Assembly (NCBI RefSeq): GCF_002206635.1
Contig: NZ_NGUO01000002.1
Coordinates: 62,001-126,000 of the forward strand
DNA: 64,000 nt
Source: Polynucleobacter aenigmaticus
Lineage (GTDB): Bacteria > Pseudomonadota > Gammaproteobacteria > Burkholderiales > Burkholderiaceae
Reading direction: 5' to 3'
A program made the translations under genes and the position numbers. A model generated the notes under the pieces. It was given only the letters and a program-made list of their open reading frames with translations, was not told the DNA's origin and made no database searches. How positions within the stretch are numbered: position 1 is the stretch's first letter; the number at the start of each line of letters is the position of its first letter. Below are positions 47,217-55,827 of this stretch, piece by piece.

Positions 47217-47669
47217 ATGCGCCCAATAGAGAATATTTTCCAAGCAATTTATGCTCAAATATTACCTAGCGCATGCATTGTTTGTGCAGCATTTCAACAG
47301 CACATTCTCTGCACTCGAGGATTTAATCAAAGCTGGGAATTGGCTAGATGCATTCGCTGCACAAACCAAATAAAGAAACATCCTCATATCTTGCTACGCC
47401 ACCACCTCACACAACATCAGGACCATGAAAACTGAGTGAATCGTTATAAAGCCATTCGGGACATGTTCTACGTCAACCCCAAACACAGAGGGCGCCTAGA
47501 GTCCACAACTGTTATTGTGTTTGACGATGTCATGACTAGCGGAGCAACCTTAAATGAAATCGCACGCATTCTGAAGGACAATGGTGCATCTCTTGTGATT
47601 AATTGGGCTCTATTGAGAACACCTCGCCCAACACAACAAAGAACGGTACAAAGAGCAGAGCATGTTTAA
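47217..47669 (+). pseudogene. comF: comF (competence/phosphoribosyltransferase-like) pseudogene
   Basis: In one frame the sequence reads an N-terminal zinc-finger start (ILPSACIVCAAFQQHILC), jumps directly to RGFNQSWELAR, meets an in-frame TGA at 47433-47435 after HQDHEN, and continues as VNRYKAIRDMFYV to the PRPP loop VIVFDDVMTSGATL and the C-terminus. Intact ComF has roughly a hundred more residues between the first zinc knuckle and RGFNQ. So there is an internal in-frame deletion plus a premature stop. ComF takes part in natural DNA uptake; the copy here cannot be functional as a whole. The end overlaps trmL by 8 nt. Confidence 0.85.
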
Positions 47670-48132
47670 TATTGTTTTATTCGAACCAGAAATTCCACCA
47701 AACACGGGCAACATCATTCGCCTGTGCGCGAACACGGGTGCGAACTTGCATTTAATCGAGCCAATGGGTTTTCCGATGGAGGATGCCAAACTTCGTAGAG
47801 CGGGTCTCGACTATCACGAGTTCGCCAAAGTGAAGGTACATAAAAACTGGGCACAATTTCTTGGAAACGAACAACCCAAGCCTGAACGTATTTTTGCCTT
47901 AACTACTAAAGGGTCTGGAAAGTTTCATGATGGTCAATATTTGCCCGGTGATTACTTTGTTTTTGGCTCAGAGACCAAAGGGATCTCGGAAGAGGTCAGA
48001 AATGCTATTCCAACACCCAATCAAATGCGCTTAGCAATGCAAGATAGCAGTCGCAGTTTGAATCTCTCAAATACGGTAGCGATTGTGGTGTATGAAGCTT
48101 GGCGCCAAAACGGACTGCTTGGGGGGAACTAG
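47662..48132 (+). CDS. trmL: TrmL, tRNA (cytidine/uridine34-2'-O)-methyltransferase
   Basis: 156 residues of the SPOUT family. Motifs PEIPPNTGNIIRLCANTGANLHLIEP, FGSETKGI and MQDSSRSLNLSNTVAIVVYEAWRQ are diagnostic. It methylates the wobble ribose of tRNA-Leu species. The ATG lies inside the end of the comF remnant, so its transcription may come through that pseudogene. It converges on gpsA with a 7-nt gap. Confidence 0.96.
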   Translation: MFNIVLFEPEIPPNTGNIIRLCANTGANLHLIEPMGFPMEDAKLRRAGLDYHEFAKVKVHKNWAQFLGNEQPKPERIFALTTKGSGKFHDGQYLPGDYFVFGSETKGISEEVRNAIPTPNQMRLAMQDSSRSLNLSNTVAIVVYEAWRQNGLLGGN

Positions 48133-48139
48133 TCGAAAC

Positions 48140-49162
48140 TTAAAGTTCAACCTTGGGGTCGCGCCCCATCAGTTTTTTAACGGCGTCCTGTGGCGATAGT
48201 GTTCCAGATAAAACTTCACCCATCATGGCGGTAATTGGCATCTCGACACCCAAACGCGTAGCGAGATTACCTACTGCCGAAGCGCACAAGACACCTTCTG
48301 CAACGTGTCCTAAGTTACCCAAGATTTCAGGCAAGGATTTTCCTGCTGCCAGTGCTAATCCAACCCGGCGATTGCGAGAGAGATCGCCCGTGGCAGTCAA
48401 AATTAAATCACCTACGCCAGTCAATCCCATGCAGGTCTCAGGCCTACCACCAGCAGCCTTTACTAAGCGCATCATCTCCGCAAGACCGCGGGTTAATACC
48501 GCAGCTCGCGCATTTAAACCAAGATCTAAACCATCACCAATACCAGCAGCAATGGCTAAGACGTTTTTAACAGCACCACCTAATTCAACGCCAACCAAAT
48601 CATCGCTGGCATAGATACGCATATTCCCGTGATGAAATGCACCTTGAACGATGTCGCACAAAGTATTTGATTTACTAGCAATCGTTAATGCGCAAGGCAT
48701 ACCATTGCCAACTTCTTGCGCAAAACTAGGGCCAGATAATGCACCATAGGAATGGTGGAGGCCATGACTATGAAGCTTGTCTTCACGATCCACCACTTGA
48801 TGTGGCAATAAGGTAGTGCTGGGCTCTAAACCCTTACATAACCAAACGATATTGAGTGGGTGTTTTGCAAGATGCAATACCTGTGTTGCGGTTTCTGATA
48901 ATCCCGACATCGGGGTGGCAATCACCAAGAGATCGTTTTCAGAAAGACGTTCAATGGCGCGCTCAAAACTACTCTCAAATTGCAGGCTTGTGGGCAAGGT
49001 GACGCCAGGCAAATATGCTGTGTTTTGACCCGCCCTTTGAATGCCTTCTAACTGCTCAGCACTTCGTGACCACAGACAAACATCACCCGACTGAAGATGG
49101 CGCGCAGCTTGTGCGGCCATAGCAGTACCCCAAGCACCAGCTCCAAGCAGCGTCACTTTCAT
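48140..49162 (-). CDS. gpsA: GpsA, NAD(P)H-dependent glycerol-3-phosphate dehydrogenase
   Basis: 340 residues. N-terminal Rossmann loop LLGAGAWGTAMA, the SGPSFAQEV segment, catalytic Lys in GGAVKNVLAIAAGIGDGL and TCMGLTGVGDLILTATGDLSRNRRVG in the C-terminal domain. It makes sn-glycerol 3-phosphate for phospholipids. It is the last gene of rhodanese-grxC-secB-gpsA, a gene order widely shared in proteobacteria. Confidence 0.97.
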   Translation of the reverse strand: MKVTLLGAGAWGTAMAAQAARHLQSGDVCLWSRSAEQLEGIQRAGQNTAYLPGVTLPTSLQFESSFERAIERLSENDLLVIATPMSGLSETATQVLHLAKHPLNIVWLCKGLEPSTTLLPHQVVDREDKLHSHGLHHSYGALSGPSFAQEVGNGMPCALTIASKSNTLCDIVQGAFHHGNMRIYASDDLVGVELGGAVKNVLAIAAGIGDGLDLGLNARAAVLTRGLAEMMRLVKAAGGRPETCMGLTGVGDLILTATGDLSRNRRVGLALAAGKSLPEILGNLGHVAEGVLCASAVGNLATRLGVEMPITAMMGEVLSGTLSPQDAVKKLMGRDPKVEL

Positions 49163-49188
49163 GATCTGTGGGCTTTAGCTAACTAGGC

Positions 49189-49710
49189 TTAGTGAGGAAG
49201 AATGATTTTGCTTTCATCGGCAGAGCTGCTCTCCGTTGCAACTCCTTGCGCGGCCTGCATGATGCGATGCTCATACATCCCGTGGAAATTTATTTCATTC
49301 AGATGAATTGGCTGGAAGCCGGCACGACTAATGACATCGGCAATGTTCGAGCGCAGGTAAGGATACAAAATGGTTGGGCAGGCAATGCCTAACATTGGAT
49401 CAATTTGCTCTGCAGGAATATTGCTAAATTCAAAAATACCCGCTTGCTTTGCCTCAACCAAAAAGAGCACTTTGCTCTCAACTTTGGCAGTGACGGTCGC
49501 AATTAAGGCAACTTCAAAAATCTCATCACTTAAGCGAGTGACCGCAATATCCACCTCAACCTCTACTTGTGGCTCAGCGGCGACTAGCAAAATTTGCGGG
49601 GCATTCGGTTGCTCTAAAGACAAGTCCTTGAGATAGATCCGCTGAATACGGAAACCCGGTTCTTTTGAGGTATCGGCTCCGCCTGGAGCGGAAGTAGTTT
49701 GTTCAGTCAT
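49189..49710 (-). CDS. secB: SecB, protein-export chaperone
   Basis: 173 residues. SecB holds preproteins unfolded and hands them to SecA. Patterns [19 protein letters not shown] at the start and the later [22 protein letters not shown] block are typical. It is 22 nt after grxC and 26 nt before gpsA. Confidence 0.97.
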   Translation of the reverse strand: MTEQTTSAPGGADTSKEPGFRIQRIYLKDLSLEQPNAPQILLVAAEPQVEVEVDIAVTRLSDEIFEVALIATVTAKVESKVLFLVEAKQAGIFEFSNIPAEQIDPMLGIACPTILYPYLRSNIADVISRAGFQPIHLNEINFHGMYEHRIMQAAQGVATESSSADESKIILPH

Positions 49711-49732
49711 AAGAAACTTTCTGAGTAAATAT

Positions 49733-49987
49733 TTAAGCTAATAGTGGATCCAATTGGCCAGCACGATCTAGGGCAACTAAATCGTCGTAACCACCAACAT
49801 GGGTCTCACCAATATAAATTTGAGGCACAGTGCGGCGACCCGTACGCGTCATCATGATCTCGCGCTGCACAGGATCCCGATCAATCAAAATCTTCTCTAA
49901 ATTGGCAACACCCTTCTTCTGTAAAAGCTTCTCTGCCATAACGCAGTAAGGGCAGACTTGGGTGCTATACATCGTGACTGGTGGCAT
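49733..49987 (-). CDS. grxC: GrxC, glutaredoxin 3
   Basis: 84 residues, thioredoxin fold with the CPYC active site at residues 12-15, the cis-proline in [19 protein letters not shown] and the glutathione-binding GGYDD. It reduces disulfides with glutathione, which gshA and gshB in this window would supply. Gap to the rhodanese gene is 17 nt. Confidence 0.96.
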   Translation of the reverse strand: MPPVTMYSTQVCPYCVMAEKLLQKKGVANLEKILIDRDPVQREIMMTRTGRRTVPQIYIGETHVGGYDDLVALDRAGQLDPLLA

Positions 49988-50004
49988 ATCTCAGGCTCGC
50001 TGAA

Positions 50005-50418
50005 TTATTTGACTAACGGCAGCGCTGCAGCCTGCCAAGCCTGAACACCGCCATCTAGGGTGCCCACTTCAGCAAAACCTAGCTTTTGCACTTCAGCAAT
50101 CGCCTTACGGGAGCTCACACCAGTTTCACAAACCAAAATTAGTGGGTTCTTGGGGTCTAGCTTAAGCTTTTCAATCCTAGCGGCAATCGCATTAGATGGG
50201 ACATGTTTTGCACCTGGCAAATGACCAGCTTTAAATGCGTCTTCTGGGCGGAGGTCTAAAACCGCCGCTTTACGACGATTCATCCAAATAGTCGCCTCAG
50301 TAGGGGATAAGCCTTTTCCGCTAATTAGCGTAGATAATGTAGGAAGGAAGAGCGCTGCGCCCGAAACGAGCAGGAGGGCGATAAGCGCTAAATTATCAAT
50401 TTGAGTGAGAAAGTTCAT
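50005..50418 (-). CDS. Membrane-anchored rhodanese-like domain protein
   Basis: 137 residues from ATG 50418. One N-terminal helix (NLALIALLLVSGAALFLP) and a rhodanese domain with the active cysteine in LILVCETGVSSRKA. Known from the YibN group, found with grxC and secB. A sulfurtransferase or a redox partner role is plausible; substrate unknown. TATAAT stands 6 nt before this ATG; the divergent gpmA start is 22 bp away. Confidence 0.88.
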   Translation of the reverse strand: MNFLTQIDNLALIALLLVSGAALFLPTLSTLISGKGLSPTEATIWMNRRKAAVLDLRPEDAFKAGHLPGAKHVPSNAIAARIEKLKLDPKNPLILVCETGVSSRKAIAEVQKLGFAEVGTLDGGVQAWQAAALPLVK

Positions 50419-50424
50419 CACCGG

Positions 50425-50430
50425 ATTATA
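50425..50430 (-). promoter_or_regulatory. Putative -10 for leaderless rhodanese-grxC-secB-gpsA transcript
   Basis: A perfect TATAAT on the minus strand, 6 nt before ATG 50418. It shares two bases with the gpmA -10 on the other strand. Confidence 0.55.
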
Positions 50431-50434
50431 GAAT
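50429..50434 (+). promoter_or_regulatory. Putative -10 for leaderless gpmA transcript
   Basis: TAGAAT followed by GGCTCT and ATG 50441 (6-nt spacing). No Shine-Dalgarno. Confidence 0.5.
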
Positions 50435-50440
50435 GGCTCT

Positions 50441-51130
50441 ATGAAACAACTTGTCCTTATTCGTCATGGCGAATCCGCCTGGAACCTTGAAAACCGCTTT
50501 ACTGGCTGGGCGGACGTTGACTTGACCCCAAAAGGCACTGAACAGGCCCTTGCTGCAGGTGAAAACCTCCGTAAAGCAGGCTATGAATTTGATGTGGCCT
50601 ACACGTCAGTCTTGCGAAGAGCCATCCGAACCCTTTGGCATGTTCAAGACACCATGGATCTCATGTGGTTACCTGTGGTTCATAGCTGGAGATTGAATGA
50701 GCGTCACTATGGCGCCCTTACCGGCCTCAATAAGGCAGAAACTGCTGCTCAGTACGGAGATGCGCAAGTCCATATTTGGCGCCGCTCTTACGATGTGCGG
50801 CCACCACTCTTAGAGGCGGGTGATGAGCGCAACCCACAAAATGATCGTCGCTATGAAAAACTTAGCGCCGCCGACATCCCTCTGGGCGAGTGCTTAAAAG
50901 ACAACGTCGAACGTGTCTTGCCCCTCTGGAATGAATCCATTGCCCCGGCCCTCAAAGCGGGTAAGCGGGTATTGCTAGTGGCGCACGGCAATAGCATTCG
51001 CTCATTAATTAAGTATCTCGATCAGGTTTCTGACGAGGATATTATGGAAATCAATGTTCCTAATGGCATCCCACTCGTTTACGAGCTTGATGACAATCTC
51101 AAACCGATTCAGCATTTTTATTTGGATTAA
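50441..51130 (+). CDS. gpmA: GpmA, 2,3-bisphosphoglycerate-dependent phosphoglycerate mutase
   Basis: 229 residues. The histidine phosphatase motif [18 protein letters not shown], the RRAIRTLW segment, [16 protein letters not shown] and the second His in [10 protein letters not shown] are intact. It interconverts 3- and 2-phosphoglycerate in glycolysis and gluconeogenesis. It starts the gpmA-ctpA-moeB run (gaps of 14 and 23 nt). Confidence 0.97.
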   Translation: MKQLVLIRHGESAWNLENRFTGWADVDLTPKGTEQALAAGENLRKAGYEFDVAYTSVLRRAIRTLWHVQDTMDLMWLPVVHSWRLNERHYGALTGLNKAETAAQYGDAQVHIWRRSYDVRPPLLEAGDERNPQNDRRYEKLSAADIPLGECLKDNVERVLPLWNESIAPALKAGKRVLLVAHGNSIRSLIKYLDQVSDEDIMEINVPNGIPLVYELDDNLKPIQHFYLD

Positions 51131-51144
51131 GGTAAAACAGAAGC

Positions 51145-52578
51145 ATGCGCGTATTTTTTAAGAACTTTGCCCTAGTCTCTGTTGGTCTCATAGCCGGGGT
51201 CGCAGCCACCATCCAACTGTCAGCTACTGCCCAACAAGGTGCAACACTGCCGTTGGATGAGCTGCGCACGCTATCTAATGTCTTTGCTCAAATTAAACGT
51301 GAGTACGTTGAACCAATTGAAGATAAGCAGTTGCTAACCGATGCCGTGAAAGGCATGGTGAGCAGCCTTGATCCTCACTCCACCTATCTTGATAAAAAAG
51401 ATTTTTCAGAGATGCAGGAGCAAACCAGCGGTAAGTTTGCTGGTCTTGGAATTGAAATCACATCCGAAGATGGTGTTGTCAAAGTACTGAATCCAATCGA
51501 AGATAGTCCTGCAGCACGCGCTGGCTTGCAAGCTGGCGACCTCATTACCCGCCTAGATGACAAGCCAGTTCGCGGCATGTCTCTTGATAAAGCAGTACGA
51601 ACCATGCGCGGTACACCGGGCACAAAAATCACTTTGACAGTCTTTCGCAAAAGTGAAGAGCGTAGCTTTCCAGTCACAATCACTCGCGCTGAGATCAAGG
51701 TGCAATCTGTCAAAGCCAAAATTTTAGATAACAATATTGCCTGGGTCAGAGTGACCAGCTTCCAAGAGCGCACCGTTCCCGACCTTGCAAAAAAATTAGC
51801 AGAACTCGCCAATCAAGACCCAAAAATGAAGGGCATCATTCTTGATCTGAGAAATAATGGCGGTGGATTGCTGCAAGGCGCGGTAGGTGTTGCTGCTGCT
51901 TTCTTGCCTGCGGATGCTGTGATCGTTTCGACTAAAGGTCAAACGCCTGATGCAAAACAGGTATTCAATGCTACGCCAGCGATGTATCGCCTGAGTGAAC
52001 CCGGAGATCCTTTAGCAAGCGTACCTGCGATATATAAGAAGCTACCGATGGTAGTTTTAGTAAATGCGTATTCCGCATCTGCCTCTGAGATTGTTGCTGG
52101 CGCACTGCAGGATTACAAACGCGCAACGATTATTGGTAAGACTACTTTTGGCAAGGGCTCAGTACAGACGGTTCGCCCATTAAGTAATGATTCAGCACTC
52201 AAAATCACCACGGCCTACTACTACACACCAACCGGGAAATCCATTCAGGCTTATGGCATCAAACCAGATATCGCGGTTGATCAAAACAAAGATGGCGATC
52301 CTGATGATGTATTAATTACGCGTGAGATTGATAGCGAAAAGCATTTACGCAATAAGCAATCCTCAGAAGAAAAATTGATTGCCGATCGTGAGAAGCGTCG
52401 TCTTGAAGAGCTTCAGCGCATTGAAGAAAAAAATGCCAAGAAGACTCCTGAAGAGAAAGAAAAAGATAAAACCAAAAAGCCAGTCGAGCTTGGTGGTGCG
52501 GATGACTTTATGCTGACTCAGGCAGTAGCGTTTATCAATGGTGAGCCTGTAAAACGCTCAGCCTCTAAGCTAGAGTAA
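51145..52578 (+). CDS. ctpA: CtpA-type C-terminal processing protease (S41)
   Basis: 477 residues. Signal peptide or N-terminal anchor (FALVSVGLIAGVAATIQLS), a PDZ domain (about 85-165) and the S41 catalytic core with Ser in NAYSASASEIVAG and Lys in TFGKGSVQTVRP. The C-terminus is a charged Lys/Glu-rich segment. It cleaves periplasmic proteins at their C-termini. Position between gpmA and the moeB gene is shared with Ralstonia and Burkholderia relatives, as far as I recall. Confidence 0.95.
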   Translation: MRVFFKNFALVSVGLIAGVAATIQLSATAQQGATLPLDELRTLSNVFAQIKREYVEPIEDKQLLTDAVKGMVSSLDPHSTYLDKKDFSEMQEQTSGKFAGLGIEITSEDGVVKVLNPIEDSPAARAGLQAGDLITRLDDKPVRGMSLDKAVRTMRGTPGTKITLTVFRKSEERSFPVTITRAEIKVQSVKAKILDNNIAWVRVTSFQERTVPDLAKKLAELANQDPKMKGIILDLRNNGGGLLQGAVGVAAAFLPADAVIVSTKGQTPDAKQVFNATPAMYRLSEPGDPLASVPAIYKKLPMVVLVNAYSASASEIVAGALQDYKRATIIGKTTFGKGSVQTVRPLSNDSALKITTAYYYTPTGKSIQAYGIKPDIAVDQNKDGDPDDVLITREIDSEKHLRNKQSSEEKLIADREKRRLEELQRIEEKNAKKTPEEKEKDKTKKPVELGGADDFMLTQAVAFINGEPVKRSASKLE

Positions 52579-52601
52579 ATTCTAGCAATTGGGGCATACA
52601 T

Positions 52602-53354
52602 ATGAATGATGAGCAGCTACTACGCTACTCGCGGCATTTACTGCTAGAGGAAATTGATGTTGCTGGCCAAGAAAAACTGCTTGGCTCACACATACTCATC
52701 ATTGGTGCTGGTGGCTTAGGTAGCGCTGCTGCACCATACTTAGCTGCAGCCGGCGTGGGAAAAATAACTCTAGTCGATCATGACAAAGTTGAGCTCACTA
52801 ATCTGCAGCGACAAATTATGCATAGCGAGCATTCAATTGGTAAGAGCAAGGTGGCATCAGGCAAAGAGTTTCTGCAAGATATCAATCAAAACCTCATCAT
52901 CGATACACTTGAAGAGAAGGTATCAGGAACTCTACTAGATAGCTTGCTACCAGAAGTTGATATTGTTTTGGATTGCACGGATAACTTTGCTACTCGCCAT
53001 CTAATTAATGCTGCTTGTTTCAAACATCAAGTGCCACTAGTCTCAGGATCAGCGCTCAAGTTTGATGGTCAACTCAGTGTCTTTGATTTTCGCAATACAA
53101 CATCCCCCTGTTATGCCTGCCTCTTCTCACCAGAAGAGCAACTTGAGGAAGTTAGTTGCGCCAGCATGGGCATCTTCTCTCCTTTAGTGGGAATCATTGG
53201 CGCCATGCAAGCAGCACAAGCCTTGCAAGTATTGATTGGATTTGGACAGCCCTTAGTGGGGAGAATGTTGCTATGGAATGCGCTTAATACTCAGATTGAT
53301 GAGATCCGAATTAGCCGCAATACTGAGTGCCTAGTATGTGGCTCTCAATATTAG
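52602..53354 (+). CDS. moeB: MoeB/ThiF/HesA-type ubiquitin-like adenylyltransferase
   Basis: 250 residues. E1-like fold: ATP loop IIGAGGLGSAAAPYLAAAGVG, LTNLQRQIMHSEHSIGKSK, DCTDNFATRHLIN and two zinc CXXC pairs (CYACLF and CLVCGS). It activates MoaD and/or ThiS C-termini for molybdopterin or thiamine. Which one is served cannot be told here, so the symbol is tentative. It converges on ptsI with a 4-nt gap and no terminator. Confidence 0.9.
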   Translation: MNDEQLLRYSRHLLLEEIDVAGQEKLLGSHILIIGAGGLGSAAAPYLAAAGVGKITLVDHDKVELTNLQRQIMHSEHSIGKSKVASGKEFLQDINQNLIIDTLEEKVSGTLLDSLLPEVDIVLDCTDNFATRHLINAACFKHQVPLVSGSALKFDGQLSVFDFRNTTSPCYACLFSPEEQLEEVSCASMGIFSPLVGIIGAMQAAQALQVLIGFGQPLVGRMLLWNALNTQIDEIRISRNTECLVCGSQY

Positions 53355-53358
53355 GAAA

Positions 53359-55110
53359 TTAAGAAAGTAATCGCTCCAAAGCTTTAGCCTGCTCTTCGGG
53401 CTCATATGCACGAAGGACTCTAGGCGCGCGTGCTTTTAATAAACCCACATTTGCCTTTAAGATCTCACGCTTAACCAATAATAATTGACTGAAGTGCATC
53501 GAGAAATCTGTCAGTCCCAGTGCAAGTAATAGCTTTGTTAATGCGGGATCGCCAGCCATCTCACCGCAAACAGCAATAGGCACATCTGCGCGCTTAGCTT
53601 GATCAATAATACTTGACAATAAATTCAATATGGCTGGATGCAAGGGGTCGTATAAATGCGCCACCGAGTGATCTGCGCGATCAATCGCCAAGGTGTACTG
53701 GATTAAGTCGTTAGTGCCAATAGAAAGAAAATCGAATCGATTAATAAATAACGGTAGTATCAAAGCAGCTGCCGGAATTTCAATCATTGCACCCACTTGA
53801 ATATCAGGATTAAACGCATTGCCGCGCTGATGCAGTTGTTGCTTTGCCTTTTCAATCAATCTAAATGTTTCATCAATTTCTTTGGCGTGCGCCAACATTG
53901 GAATCATGATCCGCGCTTGACCATGCGCCGATGCGCGCAAGATTGCTCTAAGTTGGGTTAAAAAGATTTCTGGCTCAGTCAAAGACCAGCGAATCGCACG
54001 CAATCCAAGTGGTGATGTACCAGTTTGAGAAACATCGCCGCCGCCGCCCAATGCTTTGTCGGCACCAACGTCAATAGTTCTAATATTAATAGGTAGGCCA
54101 TGCATTAAATCGACTACACGCCGATATTCTTGATACTGTTGCTCTTCATCAGGTAAGGCCAACTTGCGATCCATAAATAAAAATTCAGAGCGGAATAAAC
54201 CAACACCCACAGCGCCCAACTTCACCGCCTGAATGGCATCCTCTGGGAGCTCAATATTGGCAAATAACTCAATCTCAACTCGGTCTAGTGTTTCAGTCTT
54301 TGCATGCTTTAACTGCTTTAGCTTGCGAGCCTCTTTTATGGCTTGGGTTTGTAGTTTTCGATATTCAGCAAGAAGGTGCTCATCGGGAGCAACCACCACA
54401 ACCCCGTGCTCACCATCCAATACCAGCCAATCCCCATGACGAATCATTTCGCTGGCATGTCGCACACCCACTACCGCAGGAATCTCCATGCTGCGCGCAA
54501 CGATAGCGGTATGAGAGGTCTTCCCTCCAAGATCCGTAACAAACCCTGTAAAAGCATGCTCTTTGAAACGCAACATGTCATGAGGAGCAATATCATGAGC
54601 AACAATGATGGATTCAACGCCGATATCGCTAGCAGTCAAGGAATCGACATCATTTAAGGGATCTTTTTTCTGAGCATTTAAAGCTTTAATCACTCGCTCA
54701 GCCACCTGCCGGATATCGTTGGCGCGCTCTTTTAAATAGACATCCTCAATATCCGCAAATTGCTCTAAAAGATCATTAAGCTCAGTTGTTAAGGCCCAAG
54801 CTGCATTTAATCTTTGAGTGCGAATCAATTTAATGGGCTTCTCGGCCAAAGCGGGGTCAGCCAGAATCATGCCATGCACATCTAAGAATGCAGCCATTTC
54901 CTGCGGCGCATCTTTAGGTAAGCCCTGACGTAGCTGCGCTAACTCAAGGCGAACCTGCTCAAAAGCATCTAATAATTTTTTGGCTTCCGCCTCTTCTTTC
55001 CCAGCCTCAACTAAGTAATGACTAACCTCTAATGCTGCACGCGAAATCAGTACGGCCCTGCCAATAGCAATGCCTTTTGATACTGCAATTCCGTGCAAAG
55101 CAAAAGTCAT
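53359..55110 (-). CDS. ptsI: PtsI, PTS enzyme I
   Basis: 583 residues. It takes phosphate from PEP and passes it to HPr. The active-site His is in GGKTSHTAIVARS; the PEP-binding C-terminal domain shows GVGLFRSEFLFMDR, RTIDVGADK, SIGTNDLIQYTLAIDR and PIAVCGEMAGDP. No N-terminal GAF domain, so it is the PtsI and not the PtsP type. It is last in gshA-gshB-EIIA-ptsH-ptsI, 2 nt after ptsH. It converges on moeB. Confidence 0.97.
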   Translation of the reverse strand: MTFALHGIAVSKGIAIGRAVLISRAALEVSHYLVEAGKEEAEAKKLLDAFEQVRLELAQLRQGLPKDAPQEMAAFLDVHGMILADPALAEKPIKLIRTQRLNAAWALTTELNDLLEQFADIEDVYLKERANDIRQVAERVIKALNAQKKDPLNDVDSLTASDIGVESIIVAHDIAPHDMLRFKEHAFTGFVTDLGGKTSHTAIVARSMEIPAVVGVRHASEMIRHGDWLVLDGEHGVVVVAPDEHLLAEYRKLQTQAIKEARKLKQLKHAKTETLDRVEIELFANIELPEDAIQAVKLGAVGVGLFRSEFLFMDRKLALPDEEQQYQEYRRVVDLMHGLPINIRTIDVGADKALGGGGDVSQTGTSPLGLRAIRWSLTEPEIFLTQLRAILRASAHGQARIMIPMLAHAKEIDETFRLIEKAKQQLHQRGNAFNPDIQVGAMIEIPAAALILPLFINRFDFLSIGTNDLIQYTLAIDRADHSVAHLYDPLHPAILNLLSSIIDQAKRADVPIAVCGEMAGDPALTKLLLALGLTDFSMHFSQLLLVKREILKANVGLLKARAPRVLRAYEPEEQAKALERLLS

Positions 55111-55112
55111 TA

Positions 55113-55382
55113 CTATTCACCCTCACCAAATCGATTATTAATCAGCTCCGTTAAGGCGATCATTGCATCATCAGCTTTTTCGCCCACCGTCTCCAATGTC
55201 ACCGTACTACCAATTCCAGCAGCCAACATCATCACACCCATAATGCTCTTGGCATTGATTTGACGGCCATTGCGTGACAACAATATTTCACAAGGGAATT
55301 CAGCGGCAAGTTGCGATAGCTTTGCAGAGGCGCGCGCATGCAAACCCAACTTATTAATAATTTCTATTTCAGCAACCGGCAT
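55113..55382 (-). CDS. ptsH: HPr phosphocarrier
   Basis: 89 residues. His15 is in KLGLHARASA and the regulatory Ser46 is in INAKSIMGVMMLAA, so it can be a substrate for both PtsI and HprK (hprK is at 22.2 kb). Downstream partners in the window are EIIA(Man) and PtsN. Confidence 0.97.
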   Translation of the reverse strand: MPVAEIEIINKLGLHARASAKLSQLAAEFPCEILLSRNGRQINAKSIMGVMMLAAGIGSTVTLETVGEKADDAMIALTELINNRFGEGE

Positions 55383-55402
55383 AGCTCACCTTATTTCTCA
55401 GT

Positions 55403-55825
55403 CTATTCTTGCGGAGTTTTAGACCCCAAACGCAAAATTCCATTTTGGCCACCTTGAAGCGCTTTTTGAGCCAACTCTTCCAAGCCCTCGCCACGATGGG
55501 AGATGCAACGCATCAACATGGGTAAATTTAATCCCGCCAAAACAATCACTGGCGTATTCAACCCCGATAAAGGTCCGAGTGCTTCGAGCTTGGAGGCCAC
55601 ATTGGCCGGGGTCGCGCCCATCACATCCGTCAGAATTAACAAACCACTGCCAGTGTTCACGCCGTATGCCGCCCTAACCACGCGATCAAAGCTGGCCTTA
55701 GTATCTTCATAAGGTGGAATGTCGACCGCCCTAACTCCCTCAGGCAATACTCCAAAAGCATGCTCCGCAAAACCGAGCATCGCGCTTGCCACTGGAGTGT
55801 GGGCAACAATTACGATTCCTACCAT
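55403..55825 (-). CDS. EIIA(Man)-family PTS regulatory protein
   Basis: 140 residues from ATG 55825. The phosphorylatable His is in MVGIVIVAHTPVASAML, and LILTDVMGATPANVA is the family pattern. No EIIB, EIIC or EIID genes follow, so this copy is regulatory and not part of a sugar permease. It lies 2 nt after gshB and 20 nt before ptsH. In relatives it is annotated manX-like or ptsL; I give no symbol. Confidence 0.92.
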   Translation of the reverse strand: MVGIVIVAHTPVASAMLGFAEHAFGVLPEGVRAVDIPPYEDTKASFDRVVRAAYGVNTGSGLLILTDVMGATPANVASKLEALGPLSGLNTPVIVLAGLNLPMLMRCISHRGEGLEELAQKALQGGQNGILRLGSKTPQE

Positions 55826-55827
55826 CT

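Noticed and set aside
47436..47669. Independent small phosphoribosyltransferase gene
   Set aside because: It is in the same frame as the upstream comF remnant after a TGA, starts only with GTG and lacks the N-terminal half; best explained as part of a pseudogene.
48153..48614. Plus-strand frame of about 150 codons opposite gpsA
   Set aside because: Rich in Pro/Ser/Lys as expected from reading gpsA backwards; no ribosome site or recognisable domain.
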